A DNA stretch of 64,000 bases from Ignavibacteria bacterium (GTDB taxonomy: Bacteria > Bacteroidota > Ignavibacteria > Kapaibacteriales > Kapaibacteriaceae): contig JADJIQ010000001.1 in the NCBI GenBank assembly GCA_016707005.1, positions 494,001 through 558,000 of the forward strand, read 5' to 3'. The notes below the pieces were generated by a model, which was not told where the DNA came from, searched no databases, and was given only the letters and a program-made list of their open reading frames with translations. This document shows positions 1-8,831 of this stretch, one piece after another. Positions within the stretch are counted from its first letter, which is position 1; every line of letters starts with the position of its first letter. The position numbers were made by a program, and so were the translations under genes.

Positions 1-339
1 AAACAGACCCGAAATAGGCCATGGGACGTTGATCGACATGCCCCAATTGATGTCGATTGCACCAGTGATCATAACCAGGATCAAAGCACCGCGCTGGGCT
101 GCCTGGCCCACTGTAAGAGGTACTTGGAGTGTGGCAAAGGCAATGAGCCCGGCCACAGCAAGTTCCATCAGATAATACCATGCTGGGCTTGGCATATTGG
201 CTTCTGTGTACGAAACAGATGCAAGTGCCGTCTTACACTCAGCCGGCATTGGCATGAGAAACATGTAGAACACAAAATCAAGCAAGAACATCACAAGGGC
301 CGCTAGAACTACGGCAATGAGTCCACCTCGAAGTGTCAT
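1..339 (-). CDS. Membrane protein, N-terminal part (runs off left edge)
   Basis: Read on the minus strand, this frame opens with ATG at 339-337 and stays open for 113 codons to the window edge, so the C-terminus is missing. A clear ribosome binding site (GGAGGA, complement of 344-349) sits just upstream and fixes the start. The protein begins MTLRGGLIAVVLAALVMFLL, a strong hydrophobic helix. A second hydrophobic stretch (about residues 56-72) and a third (about 84-100) follow, so it is an integral inner-membrane protein with at least three helices. I do not recognise the family. It is divergent from lpdA, with about 180 bp between the two starts. A weak promoter-like pair lies upstream (TTG at 428-426, TATGTTCC at 405-398). 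The gene is probably real because of its RBS and membrane profile; its function is unknown. Confidence 0.72.
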   Translation of the reverse strand, partial: MTLRGGLIAVVLAALVMFLLDFVFYMFLMPMPAECKTALASVSYTEANMPSPAWYYLMELAVAGLIAFATLQVPLTVGQAAQRGALILVMITGAIDINWGMSINVPWPISGLF

Positions 340-397
340 GACTTCCTCCAATGAGTTGGAAAGCGTGTTCGGCCAGAACTTGCCGAACCATTGGTCG

Positions 398-428
398 GGA
401 ACATACGCCGTAGTCAGACGAGTTGCAA
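398..428 (-). promoter_or_regulatory. Possible Bacteroidota-type promoter of the membrane protein gene
   Basis: On the minus strand TTG (428-426) is followed after 20 bases by TATGTTCC (405-398). This resembles TTG-N20-TAnnTTTG but misses the last two bases of the -7 element. It lies about 60 bp upstream of the start at 339. Confidence 0.3.
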
Positions 429-468
429 TCCATGTTTTTTAGGAGGCAGTTCGAGGCCTAGGTTCTCG

Positions 469-476
469 TATTTTTG
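469..476 (+). promoter_or_regulatory. -7 element (TATTTTTG) of the lpdA promoter
   Basis: TATTTTTG matches the Bacteroidota primary sigma -7 consensus TAnnTTTG exactly and lies 41 bp upstream of the ATG at 518. I see no TTG at the expected -33 position. An isolated perfect AGGAGG at 441-446 lies upstream of it and is not followed by a usable start codon. Confidence 0.45.
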
Positions 477-517
477 TTGTTCGTATCGTTCTCACCAATT
501 ACATGCTCCATCTCCCT

Positions 518-1921
518 ATGAATCAGCATTCGTTCGATCTTGTTGTCATTGGCTCCGGTCCCGGAGGTTACGTAGCGGCCATTCGTGCATCGCAATTGGG
601 CCTCAAGGTGGCCTGTATCGAGCGTGACCGTCTTGGCGGCGTCTGCCTCAACTGGGGTTGCATCCCGTCGAAGTCGCTCCTGAAGAATGCCGAATACATG
701 AACTTCTTGAAGCATGCTGAGGACTACGGATTCGGTCTGAAAGAGATCGACGTAGACTTCCCAAAGGTCATTGCGCGCTCGCGCGGCGTAGCCGACAAAA
801 TGAGCAGCGGCGTATCCTTCCTTCTCAAGAAGCATAAGGTCACGTTGATCAAGGGATGGGGAACGATCAAGAACAACACCACGGTGGAAGTGAAAGATGA
901 AGCCGGTGCTGTAACGGACGTTGTGACGGTAAAGACCATCATGATCGCTACGGGTGCACGACCACGTCAGATCCCAGGCATCGATGTTGACCGTGAGTAT
1001 ATCCTCACATCAACTGAAGCCATGCTTCAGCAGAAGACGCCAAAGTCCCTCATCGTCATGGGCGCCGGCGCTATCGGTATTGAGTTTGCGTATTTCTATA
1101 AGTCCTTCGGAACAGAAGTGACGGTGATCGAAATGCTCGATCGTATTCTGCCTGTTGAAGATGAAGATGTCTCGAAGGAACTTCGTAAGACCTTTGAACG
1201 CGACGGCATGAAGATCATCACCGAAGCAAAGGTTGTATCGGCAAAAAAGAAGGGCAAGGGCGTTGAAGTGGTCATCGAAAAGAAGGATGGAACCAAGGAG
1301 ACCCTTACCGCAGATCTCGGACTGAATGCGATCGGCGTGCAAGGCAATATTGAGAACATCGGACTCGAAAATGTTGGTGTTACACTTGAGCGCGGATGGA
1401 TCACCGTCGATAAATATTGCCGCACCAACGTCCCGAATATCTATGCGATCGGTGATGTTGCAGGAGCCCCATGGCTTGCTCACAAGGCATCGGCAGAGGG
1501 TATCGTTGCGGCTGAACACATTGCTGGACACCACACGGACGGCGTAGACTTCTCGAACATCCCAGGCTGCACGTATTGTCAGCCACAAGTTGCAAGCATC
1601 GGTCTCACCGAGAAGAAGGCCAAGGAAGCCGGCTACGAGGTAAAGGTTGGCAAGTTCCCATTCACTGCAAATGGTAAGGCACACGGCATCGGCAAGGCAC
1701 AAGGTTTTGTGAAGCTCGTGTTCGATGCGAAGTATGGTGAAGTCCTCGGCGCACACATGATCGGACCGGACGTCACGGAGCTCATCAATGAGATCGGTCT
1801 TGCACGTACGCTTGGTGCAACCGGACAATCGATCGTCAAGACCGTGCATGCACACCCAACTCTTGGTGAGGCCATCATGGAATCGGCAGCCATGGCATAT
1901 GGCGAGTGCGTCAATCTCTGA
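518..1921 (+). CDS. lpdA: Dihydrolipoyl dehydrogenase (E3)
   Basis: This cytoplasmic FAD flavoprotein reoxidises dihydrolipoyl groups of 2-oxoacid dehydrogenase complexes or the glycine cleavage H protein, making NADH. The 467 residues show the FAD-binding GSGPGGY motif near the N-terminus, the redox disulfide CLNWGC (Cys43 and Cys48), the NAD-binding GAGAIGIEFAY motif around residue 190, and the C-terminal HAHPTLGE signature (His446 and Glu451) that completes the active site of the partner subunit. All catalytic residues are present and the length is normal. The start at 518 gives the usual family N-terminus; an in-frame ATG at 503 would add five residues. lipB follows after 4 bases, a sensible operon since LipB supplies the lipoyl group. 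The partner E1 gene is elsewhere in the window (37809-39859); no E2 gene is visible. Confidence 0.96.
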   Translation: MNQHSFDLVVIGSGPGGYVAAIRASQLGLKVACIERDRLGGVCLNWGCIPSKSLLKNAEYMNFLKHAEDYGFGLKEIDVDFPKVIARSRGVADKMSSGVSFLLKKHKVTLIKGWGTIKNNTTVEVKDEAGAVTDVVTVKTIMIATGARPRQIPGIDVDREYILTSTEAMLQQKTPKSLIVMGAGAIGIEFAYFYKSFGTEVTVIEMLDRILPVEDEDVSKELRKTFERDGMKIITEAKVVSAKKKGKGVEVVIEKKDGTKETLTADLGLNAIGVQGNIENIGLENVGVTLERGWITVDKYCRTNVPNIYAIGDVAGAPWLAHKASAEGIVAAEHIAGHHTDGVDFSNIPGCTYCQPQVASIGLTEKKAKEAGYEVKVGKFPFTANGKAHGIGKAQGFVKLVFDAKYGEVLGAHMIGPDVTELINEIGLARTLGATGQSIVKTVHAHPTLGEAIMESAAMAYGECVNL

Positions 1922-1925
1922 TCTC

Positions 1926-2558
1926 ATGATCATTCAAGATTGGGGTCTGATAGAATTCAACGAAGCATGGCGTCGGCAGCGAGAGCTTGTCGACGCCATT
2001 CTGCGTTTAGACCATCCTGATACACTCGTTCTGTGCGAACACCCATCCGTGATCACCCTCGGCCGTACAACGCAAGAGGGAAGTGTTGTGATGGATCCTG
2101 AGATACTCATTCAACGACACGTGAACGTGATCGAGATCAACCGCGGCGGTGAAGCAACCGTTCACAATCCCGGTCAGCTCGTTGGCTATCCGATCTTCAA
2201 TCTCACACGCAGCAAACAAGACCTTCATTGGTTCCTCCGTACCATCGAACAGTGCATCATCGAAGTTCTTCAAGAATATGAAGTGGTAGGGGGCAGGGTG
2301 GACGGACTCACCGGCGTGTGGGTGGATGGCACCAGAAAGATCTGCGCTATCGGTATTCATTGCAGCCGTTGGATCACATCCCATGGCTTTGCCCTAAACG
2401 TCAATAATGATCTCGGCTTGTTCGATGCGATCATCCCTTGCGGTATCCGAGATAAGGGCGTAACCTCTCTCTATGCCGAAACAGGACGTATGATAGACAT
2501 GCAGCAAGTCCGAACATCCGTCGAACAGGCGTTTAGAAAGAACTTCGGCGGTTTTTGA
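1926..2558 (+). CDS. lipB: Octanoyltransferase LipB
   Basis: LipB moves octanoyl groups from acyl carrier protein to lipoyl domains, the first step of endogenous lipoate synthesis in the cytoplasm. The 210-residue protein has the family block RGGEATVHNPGQLVGYP, the lysine-containing RKICAIGIH block, SHGFALNV, and the IIPCGI motif holding the catalytic Cys. The start at 1926 lies 4 bases after the lpdA stop; a longer frame reading back into lpdA exists but would add residues foreign to the family. The two genes are almost certainly co-transcribed. No lipA is visible in the window. Confidence 0.95.
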   Translation: MIIQDWGLIEFNEAWRRQRELVDAILRLDHPDTLVLCEHPSVITLGRTTQEGSVVMDPEILIQRHVNVIEINRGGEATVHNPGQLVGYPIFNLTRSKQDLHWFLRTIEQCIIEVLQEYEVVGGRVDGLTGVWVDGTRKICAIGIHCSRWITSHGFALNVNNDLGLFDAIIPCGIRDKGVTSLYAETGRMIDMQQVRTSVEQAFRKNFGGF

Positions 2559-2581
2559 TAAATGCTTGATAGTTAAGAGGG

Positions 2582-2613
2582 TTAGAGTGCTAGAGTGCTA
2601 GAGTGTTAGAGGG
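2582..2613 (+). repeat. 8-base tandem repeat (TAGAGTGC type), about four units
   Basis: Directly after lipB the unit TAGAGTGC repeats with small changes (TAGAGTGC, TAGAGTGC, TAGAGTGT, TAGAGGGG). The stretch 2559-2747 holds no gene; apart from this array I see nothing recognisable in it. Confidence 0.75.
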
Positions 2614-2747
2614 GGGAATAGGGTAGAAGCTTAGAGCCACGCCTGATTTCGAGTTTTTCGCGAGGTGATGACCCCTGTGGATAACCCTGTGGATAGTGCT
2701 AACAATGGGTCGGGACTAGGGGTTACGGCGACGCTTCAAAAAAGGGA

Positions 2748-2778
2748 TTGACTATGCCACCCCACAGGCGTAGTTTTG
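2748..2778 (+). promoter_or_regulatory. Bacteroidota-type promoter of tRNA-Gly
   Basis: TTG at 2748-2750 and TAGTTTTG at 2771-2778 are separated by 20 bases, a full match to TTG-N20-TAnnTTTG. The expected transcription start lies a few bases before the mature tRNA end at 2791. Confidence 0.78.
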
Positions 2779-2790
2779 TACTGTTCTTAA

Positions 2791-2864
<74 letters not shown>

Positions 2865-2898
2865 GACGACGCGAGTCGTCACTTCCTCTTTATGCTGC

Positions 2899-2942
2899 AT
2901 GCCTTGCCATCTCATTCCCCCCTGATGGCGAGGCATTTTTTT
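2899..2942 (+). terminator. Rho-independent terminator after tRNA-Gly
   Basis: ATGCCTTGCCATC pairs with GATGGCGAGGCAT (13 bp, one G-T wobble) and is followed by a run of seven T (2936-2942). Confidence 0.9.
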
Positions 2943-3054
2943 GTCCGATAGTAACTTTCACAGGCTGGCGCACACAATACATGCAGGGTCCAGCGTCTCT
3001 AGTGCTGGCACAAACGTGATCGTAGACCTTCACAAACCTGAATCAGTCCCAAGC

Positions 3055-6000
3055 ATGACCTGTCTCATCCGTTCGGTCGTCCGATCGCTCTCCATCCTAC
3101 TGGTTGCAGCGGTAGTTGTTCCGACCACCATGGAAGCACGCGTACCGAAGGGGTTCACCGTACGCGAGCGATCAGCAAAGGCTCTCTCGTTCTCCTATGT
3201 ACCCGTGATACGACGATGGGACACGGTTACGGCATCAGATGGCCGTACAGTGCGTCCGGTGATCGAAGGCGCACAGATGCGCGTATCCGCCGATGGATCA
3301 TTCGTCCAGTGGACAGTCTCTGCGGATATCATTGTTCCGGGTCCGAATGGTTTTCAGCTAGACCGTAACGACGTCCGGACGTTCACACTTGGCTCAAGCT
3401 TACCGTTCACCGTTCAACAGCGGGATGGTGATGCCTTCATTCGTGCACCCCGCCCCCTCACAGATCGTGTTGTGTTGTTTTACGACGGCATTGCAGGAGA
3501 TAGACATGTGGCTCGTGTGACCATCGTGGTTGCTTCACGGGAGAATGGTCGTACTACGATCACGCAGAATGCCGAAGTACAGCTGACGTTCACTGGCAAT
3601 GTTCAGGGTACAGCAAGTGTTCCCTCCACAATGGATGTTTTGAACCCAAAAGCCCCTTGGCAGATCGTTCGAACAACCGGGAGGTTCACAAAGGGCGAGA
3701 ACGTACAAGCTGAAGAGTCGTTCTCAAACATGCTTCGGATGACGATCGACAAAGAGGGGATCTACCGCGTCACCTCCGACCAACTGCGTAATGCCGGAGT
3801 TCCTACGGACGCAGCAGGAGCTCGGTCTATCCGGGTGTTTGGTCGCGGCGGTATGGAACTGCCGGAGCCGATCGACTCAGCAAAGGTCAGCACCTTACGC
3901 GAGCAGCCGATCATCGTACGGACCAATGGTGATGGAAGTATTCGTGACGTGATCTTCTATGCCTCAGCTACAACAGGCTGGGCCAAGGACGGCGCTACAA
4001 TTGAGCACTACATCAACCACTACTCCACCTCAAGTGCCTATTACCTCTCGTATGGCGGAGCAGATGGCCTTCGCGCAACGGCACGGCCTGGTTCAACCGT
4101 AGAGCCTACAACACGCCCTTCCATCGTTACAGGGAGGGTGTTCAATGAAGAAGAGATCCAAAGTCCGTATTCATCCGGCTCAGGCAGACGTTGGTTTGGC
4201 CGCACGATCGAGAATGGCGGGTCCATCGTGGTCAATACTCTCCTTCCCGGACTTGTCCGATCAGGTAATGCGGAGTACCGATATGTTGTGGCCCATCGCG
4301 GATCTTCTTCCGGCACCGCCACGTTCACAGAGAACTCCACATTCGTCGCCCAGAGCGTGATCCGCGCTGTTCCCAAGTACATGGATGCGTACAGCACGTT
4401 TGGAAAAGGAACCATCAGTGCACAGGTGCTGCCCTCTGACGGTCGAAGCGTTTTAAAGATCGCCTATTCATGTCCGGATAAGGCCTCGTCAGGAATGTTG
4501 GATTGGTTTGAGATCCACTATCCGCGTCAGCTTCAAGCAGCAGACGGTGAATTCGAATTCTGGTCGGTTGACGGAACAGGCGTGCATGAATATGCCGTGA
4601 ATGGATTCTCCGGTGATCTCTTTGGAGTGGATGTAACTGATAGAACGCGACCACAGGTGATCGAAAACGTCTCTGCCACAGGCGGGATGTTCGTTGTGCG
4701 AGAAGATCTCGGAACAGCATCTCGTCGGTACTTCCTCTCATCGAACCTCCGTTCAACATCTCTTTCTCGAATCACCTATCCCAACCTGAGCACGTCTCCG
4801 CGCGGTGCAGATCTCTTGGTCATCACTCATCCGTCGCTTCAAGCATCAGCGCAACGTTACGCCGACTATCGAACAAGCAAGGGGAAGGTGAAAGCCACGG
4901 TCATTACAACCGACGAGATCTATGCACAGTTCTCATACGGTATGCAGGATCCAACGGCCATCCGCGATTTCATCGCCATGGCCTATGGGCAGTGGACGCC
5001 CCGTCCATCGTCTGTGTTGTTCTGGGGAGACGGACATTTTGACTACAAGAACATCTCCACGTCGCAGACGAACTTCATCATTCCCTATGAAAGTCTTGAC
5101 CCGGATGATCAGGACTACGGGCTTGTTACCTATACCACGGACGACTTCTTCGTACGCGTGGCAGGAAACGACAATCGTCCGGAACTAGCTCTCGGCCGAC
5201 TACCGGTAACGAGCAATTCCGTTGGAGACCGTCTCACAGACAAGATCCGCAACTATGAGGGGGCTGCCTCTCTCGACGATTGGCGCACGAGGATCACTCT
5301 TATCGCCGATGATGGTCAACAAGGTGACGGGCTCTCTGATCGATCAACTCACCTAGACCAGAACGAAATTCTTGCTGATAGCTATATCCCGAAAGAATTC
5401 CAGATCCGTAAACTCTACATGGTGGAGTATCCAACAGAAAATGTAGCAAGGGGCAGGCGGAAACCAACCGTGACCCAGGACATGGTGTCTACCATTAATA
5501 CGACTGGTACACTCATCCTTAACTGGATCGGACATGGCAATCCGCGCGTTTGGGCACATGAGCAGATCTTCACTCGAGAGACCACGCCGCAGGCAATGTC
5601 AAATGTTACAAAGCCATTCTTCCTGACAGCCGCCACCTGTGATTTTGCACGCTGGGATATGACGGAGATTCAGTCCGGAGCAGAAGAACTCATTCTGCTC
5701 GAAACCGGAGGCGCTATCGGCGTCTTCTCTGCAGCCCGCGTTGTGTTCTCCCTTGCCAATGCTGAACTCAACGAAGAATTCTACACGGACCTATTCACTC
5801 GTGATGATAACGGGCAGTTCCCAACCCTTGGCGAGGCGATGTATCGAGTCAAGCAAAAGAAGAATGGAAACAACGACGAGAAATTCCATTTGTTAGGGGA
5901 TCCTACCCTCCGCATTCTGGTGCCTGAGCAACGCGTGCGTTTCACGAAACTCAATGGACAGGATATCACCAAGGCCGGACAACAAGTAACCGTTTCGGCT

Positions 6001-7011
6001 CTCAGCACGGTGGTGATCGAGGGTGACATCATTGGTTCTCTAGATTCTACAACGGATGCCTCGTTCTCGGGCAACGTTACTATCTCGCTTCTCGATGCTC
6101 AGCGAACGCTCACGGTGGTTGATACCGACGTATACAATACCGTCAATACGTTCACAAAGTCGGGTCCGGCCCTCTGCCGTGGCTCCTTCTTAGTTGAAAA
6201 CGGTCGATTTACCGGCACCTTTGTGGTACCGAAGGACATCTCCTTCTCTTCTCAGTCGGCCGGATTGTACGGCTATGCCGCGAGTGATGATCAGCGATTC
6301 GCTATGGGCGTTAGCGACCGCGTTGTTGTGGACGGAGTGACAAGCATCAGCGATCCTGAGATCGATGGCCCTGCCATATCGATCTTTCTTGATTCGCGGA
6401 AATTCCTGGCCGGCGGTATCGTTCGTCCGAACCCAATCCTCATCGTCGATCTGGAGGATGCCACTGGGATCAATACCACTGGCGTTGGCATTGGGCACGA
6501 CATACAGGCCACGTTCAATAACGGAAGTCCGGTGGAGATCCTAACACCGAACTTCACTACGTCTCTTACCAACAGCAGGGCCGGCAGCGCACAGAAGCAG
6601 ATCTTTGGACTTGGCGCCGGACTCCACAGCGTACATGTTCAGGCTTGGGATGTCCTTAATAACGTAAGTGAGGCATCTACAACCTTCCGCATCGTAACGT
6701 CCGAGGATGGAATTCCTGCCGAGGGTGTAACGAGTTTCCCGAACCCATTCTCAACGAGCACTACAATACGTTTCACGCATGCCAGTCCTAGACCATTCGA
6801 GGCTGTACTGCTTGTGTATGACGTTGAGGGTAGGGAGATTGCCGAACGGCCAATGCGGGTAACGGACATGCAAACGGCAGATGTTACCTGGGACGGACGA
6901 GATAATGCCGGTGCACTTGCATCTACGGGAATGTATCAGGCCGTTGTACGTTTGACCGATGAATTCGGCGGCGTCAGCTTCGTGAGTGGGAAACTAAGCC
7001 TCATTCGCTAA
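3055..7011 (+). CDS. porU: Type IX secretion system sortase PorU (C25 peptidase family)
   Basis: PorU is the outer-membrane-associated cysteine protease that removes the C-terminal signal of type IX cargo proteins and attaches them to the surface. The 1318-residue product starts with a signal peptide (hydrophobic core SILLVAAVVVP; start ATG at 3055, although the frame is open back to 2941). The gingipain-type caspase fold occupies roughly residues 580-930. His827 in NWIGHGNP and Cys862 in ATCDFARWD are the predicted catalytic dyad. The C-terminal part (from about residue 1220) has a FPNPF motif and a FlgD-like Ig fold ending GKLSLIR, itself similar to a T9SS C-terminal domain. porV follows 33 bp downstream, the usual pairing for this system. 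I see no confident promoter; TAACTTTC at 2952-2959 is a near match to a -7 element. Confidence 0.93.
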   Translation: MTCLIRSVVRSLSILLVAAVVVPTTMEARVPKGFTVRERSAKALSFSYVPVIRRWDTVTASDGRTVRPVIEGAQMRVSADGSFVQWTVSADIIVPGPNGFQLDRNDVRTFTLGSSLPFTVQQRDGDAFIRAPRPLTDRVVLFYDGIAGDRHVARVTIVVASRENGRTTITQNAEVQLTFTGNVQGTASVPSTMDVLNPKAPWQIVRTTGRFTKGENVQAEESFSNMLRMTIDKEGIYRVTSDQLRNAGVPTDAAGARSIRVFGRGGMELPEPIDSAKVSTLREQPIIVRTNGDGSIRDVIFYASATTGWAKDGATIEHYINHYSTSSAYYLSYGGADGLRATARPGSTVEPTTRPSIVTGRVFNEEEIQSPYSSGSGRRWFGRTIENGGSIVVNTLLPGLVRSGNAEYRYVVAHRGSSSGTATFTENSTFVAQSVIRAVPKYMDAYSTFGKGTISAQVLPSDGRSVLKIAYSCPDKASSGMLDWFEIHYPRQLQAADGEFEFWSVDGTGVHEYAVNGFSGDLFGVDVTDRTRPQVIENVSATGGMFVVREDLGTASRRYFLSSNLRSTSLSRITYPNLSTSPRGADLLVITHPSLQASAQRYADYRTSKGKVKATVITTDEIYAQFSYGMQDPTAIRDFIAMAYGQWTPRPSSVLFWGDGHFDYKNISTSQTNFIIPYESLDPDDQDYGLVTYTTDDFFVRVAGNDNRPELALGRLPVTSNSVGDRLTDKIRNYEGAASLDDWRTRITLIADDGQQGDGLSDRSTHLDQNEILADSYIPKEFQIRKLYMVEYPTENVARGRRKPTVTQDMVSTINTTGTLILNWIGHGNPRVWAHEQIFTRETTPQAMSNVTKPFFLTAATCDFARWDMTEIQSGAEELILLETGGAIGVFSAARVVFSLANAELNEEFYTDLFTRDDNGQFPTLGEAMYRVKQKKNGNNDEKFHLLGDPTLRILVPEQRVRFTKLNGQDITKAGQQVTVSALSTVVIEGDIIGSLDSTTDASFSGNVTISLLDAQRTLTVVDTDVYNTVNTFTKSGPALCRGSFLVENGRFTGTFVVPKDISFSSQSAGLYGYAASDDQRFAMGVSDRVVVDGVTSISDPEIDGPAISIFLDSRKFLAGGIVRPNPILIVDLEDATGINTTGVGIGHDIQATFNNGSPVEILTPNFTTSLTNSRAGSAQKQIFGLGAGLHSVHVQAWDVLNNVSEASTTFRIVTSEDGIPAEGVTSFPNPFSTSTTIRFTHASPRPFEAVLLVYDVEGREIAERPMRVTDMQTADVTWDGRDNAGALASTGMYQAVVRLTDEFGGVSFVSGKLSLIR

Positions 7012-7044
7012 CTTTGCTTCTTCATTGCGAGACTAGGAGAGAAC

Positions 7045-8115
7045 ATGACGCTGATCCGCACCTGCGGAATTCTGATGACCACCTTTGTGCTAACTGCTGC
7101 CGTATCGTACGGTCAGGCAGGGGGCGCTGCGGTCCCGTTTCTGCTCATCAGCCCCGATGCTCGCGCCAGCGGCATGGGTGACGTTGGAACTGCCCTCGCA
7201 GATGACATCAATGCAGTATTCTGGAATCCTGGTGGACTGGCCTTTAATCAGGCTTCCAATCAAGTAGCGCTTAGCTATTCAAAGTGGCTTCCGCAGTTCA
7301 ATGCGGACCTCTTTTACTCCTATGGTTCCTACGGCCAATACGTTGACGCTATCGGCGGTACCCTTGCCGGAACGTTCATCTTCATGAACCTTGGTGAATT
7401 CACCAAGACCAATGAGAGCGGTCAGGCCCTTGGGAAGTTCCGCTCAAATGAGTTCAGTATCGGCCTCTCCTACGGCACGGAGATCTCTCCGGATCTCGGA
7501 GCCGGCGTCCAGATCAAGTACATCCAATCTAATCTGGCCCCTGCCAGCGTTGGACAATCCGGTGCCGGTACTGGCGTCTCCGGGGCCTTTGACCTTGGAT
7601 TCCTTTGGCGTCCGTCCAAGCTTTCGATCTTCGGCGCAAATCTCGATAACACCCTGCGCCTCGGTGTGAACTTGCAGAACGTGGGTCCAAAGATGACCTA
7701 CGATAAAGAATCCGATCCGCTTCCAACCAATCTTCGTCTTGGTGTTGCCTTCAAGCTTGTTGAAGATGAATTCAATGACCTGACGATCACGGCCGATTTC
7801 ATGAAGTTGCTTGTTAAGCGTGACTCCTTGGGTTCCGACCCGATCCCGAAGTCGTTCGTCACGGCATGGGGTACGGGTGGCATCGAAACAGGCATCGGTA
7901 TGGAGTATATCTACGACCGTATCGTGGCTCTCCGCGGTGGATATTTCGCCGAGCCGGCAGCGGCAGGTGCACGTGAGTATTTCACACTAGGTGCCGGTGT
8001 ACGCTACGATGTGTTCAAGGTAGACTTCAGCTACTATCTTACCGTTGAACAGAATCACCCGTTGGGTAACACACTTCGTTTCTCGTTGCTTGTGGACTGG
8101 GGAACAGAAGGCTAA
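7045..8115 (+). CDS. porV: Type IX secretion system outer-membrane protein PorV
   Basis: PorV (LptO) is an FadL-like outer-membrane beta-barrel that shuttles type IX cargo from the translocon to the PorU sortase. The 356-residue protein has a signal peptide ending near SYGQAG, then the family hallmark FLLISPDARASGMGDVG followed by a WNPGGLA segment, and alternating beta-strand patterns to the C-terminal aromatic strand. The start is supported by AGGAGA a few bases upstream. It lies directly behind porU on the same strand and is probably in one operon. A strong hairpin terminator follows. Confidence 0.95.
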   Translation: MTLIRTCGILMTTFVLTAAVSYGQAGGAAVPFLLISPDARASGMGDVGTALADDINAVFWNPGGLAFNQASNQVALSYSKWLPQFNADLFYSYGSYGQYVDAIGGTLAGTFIFMNLGEFTKTNESGQALGKFRSNEFSIGLSYGTEISPDLGAGVQIKYIQSNLAPASVGQSGAGTGVSGAFDLGFLWRPSKLSIFGANLDNTLRLGVNLQNVGPKMTYDKESDPLPTNLRLGVAFKLVEDEFNDLTITADFMKLLVKRDSLGSDPIPKSFVTAWGTGGIETGIGMEYIYDRIVALRGGYFAEPAAAGAREYFTLGAGVRYDVFKVDFSYYLTVEQNHPLGNTLRFSLLVDWGTEG

Positions 8116-8142
8116 GCCTACTACAGAACATTGCACCTTCAG

Positions 8143-8176
8143 CGGCGAACCGATCACTCGGTTCGCCGTTTCCTTT
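8143..8176 (+). terminator. Terminator after porV
   Basis: CGGCGAACCGA (8143-8153) and TCGGTTCGCCG (8158-8168) form a perfect 11-bp stem with a TCAC loop, followed by TTTCCTTTT. It overlaps the last codons of the convergent dedA-like gene. Confidence 0.85.
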
Positions 8177-8756
8177 TGCGGTAGATCCAAATGGTTACCC
8201 CAATAGCAAGGAGCCCCGTTACAACCCAACCATAGGCGGAGATGTATTGGTCTACGTCACGCCACCGTGCTCCTACATTCACGCCTATCGTCAGGAGCAA
8301 GGCATTCCATAAGGCGGCACTGACGGTGCAGTAAACCAGCGTACGAGGGAAGGGAAGCTTGGAGATCCCGGCAACGAAGGAGATCACCGCGCGCGTGCCG
8401 GCGAGGAATCGGTTGGCAATGATGATCAGGCCATGATACTTATCAAGCCAGCGTTCGACCTTGGCGATCAGATCCCGAGTGATAAAGGGCACCATCGGAG
8501 AATCGGCAATGGCATCACCATAACGCCGACCCAGGCCGTAGGCCGTAGAAAACCCGAGGACGGAACCGGCAGTAGCTGCGATCAACGTTGGAACAAAGCC
8601 CACTACACCCACACCAACGATCGTGCCGATGAAGACCAGCAATACATCGCTTGGGGAGGGTGGGAAGAGATTCTCTATGTAGGCGATACCAAACGTCAGA
8701 GCCAAGACCCCGGCCGGTGGCAACCCCTGAAAAAACGTCACTAATGATTCGATCAT
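8154..8756 (-). CDS. DedA-family membrane protein
   Basis: DedA/VTT-domain proteins are polytopic inner-membrane proteins; characterised members act in lipid carrier (undecaprenyl phosphate, phosphatidylethanolamine) flipping and envelope homeostasis. The 200-residue protein has several hydrophobic segments and the family signature NRFLAGTRAVISFVAGIS around residues 112-130, where the conserved Arg and Gly are present. The N-terminal region includes the re-entrant loop pattern ENLFPPSPSD. It is convergent with porV, overlapping its terminator, and divergent from the aldehyde dehydrogenase gene. The exact substrate cannot be told from sequence. Confidence 0.9.
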   Translation of the reverse strand: MIESLVTFFQGLPPAGVLALTFGIAYIENLFPPSPSDVLLVFIGTIVGVGVVGFVPTLIAATAGSVLGFSTAYGLGRRYGDAIADSPMVPFITRDLIAKVERWLDKYHGLIIIANRFLAGTRAVISFVAGISKLPFPRTLVYCTVSAALWNALLLTIGVNVGARWRDVDQYISAYGWVVTGLLAIGVTIWIYRKRKRRTE

Positions 8757-8831
8757 GCTCGTATTTGTCGTGTGATACCGAACCTACGACGAACGGGTCG
8801 TAATTTGCGTATCTCCAATTATGAGGATACG

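Noticed and set aside
1010..1933. Long minus-strand ORF of 307 codons inside lpdA
   Set aside because: It is the complement of a clear lpdA gene, has no recognisable motif and no ribosome binding site; it is a shadow frame.
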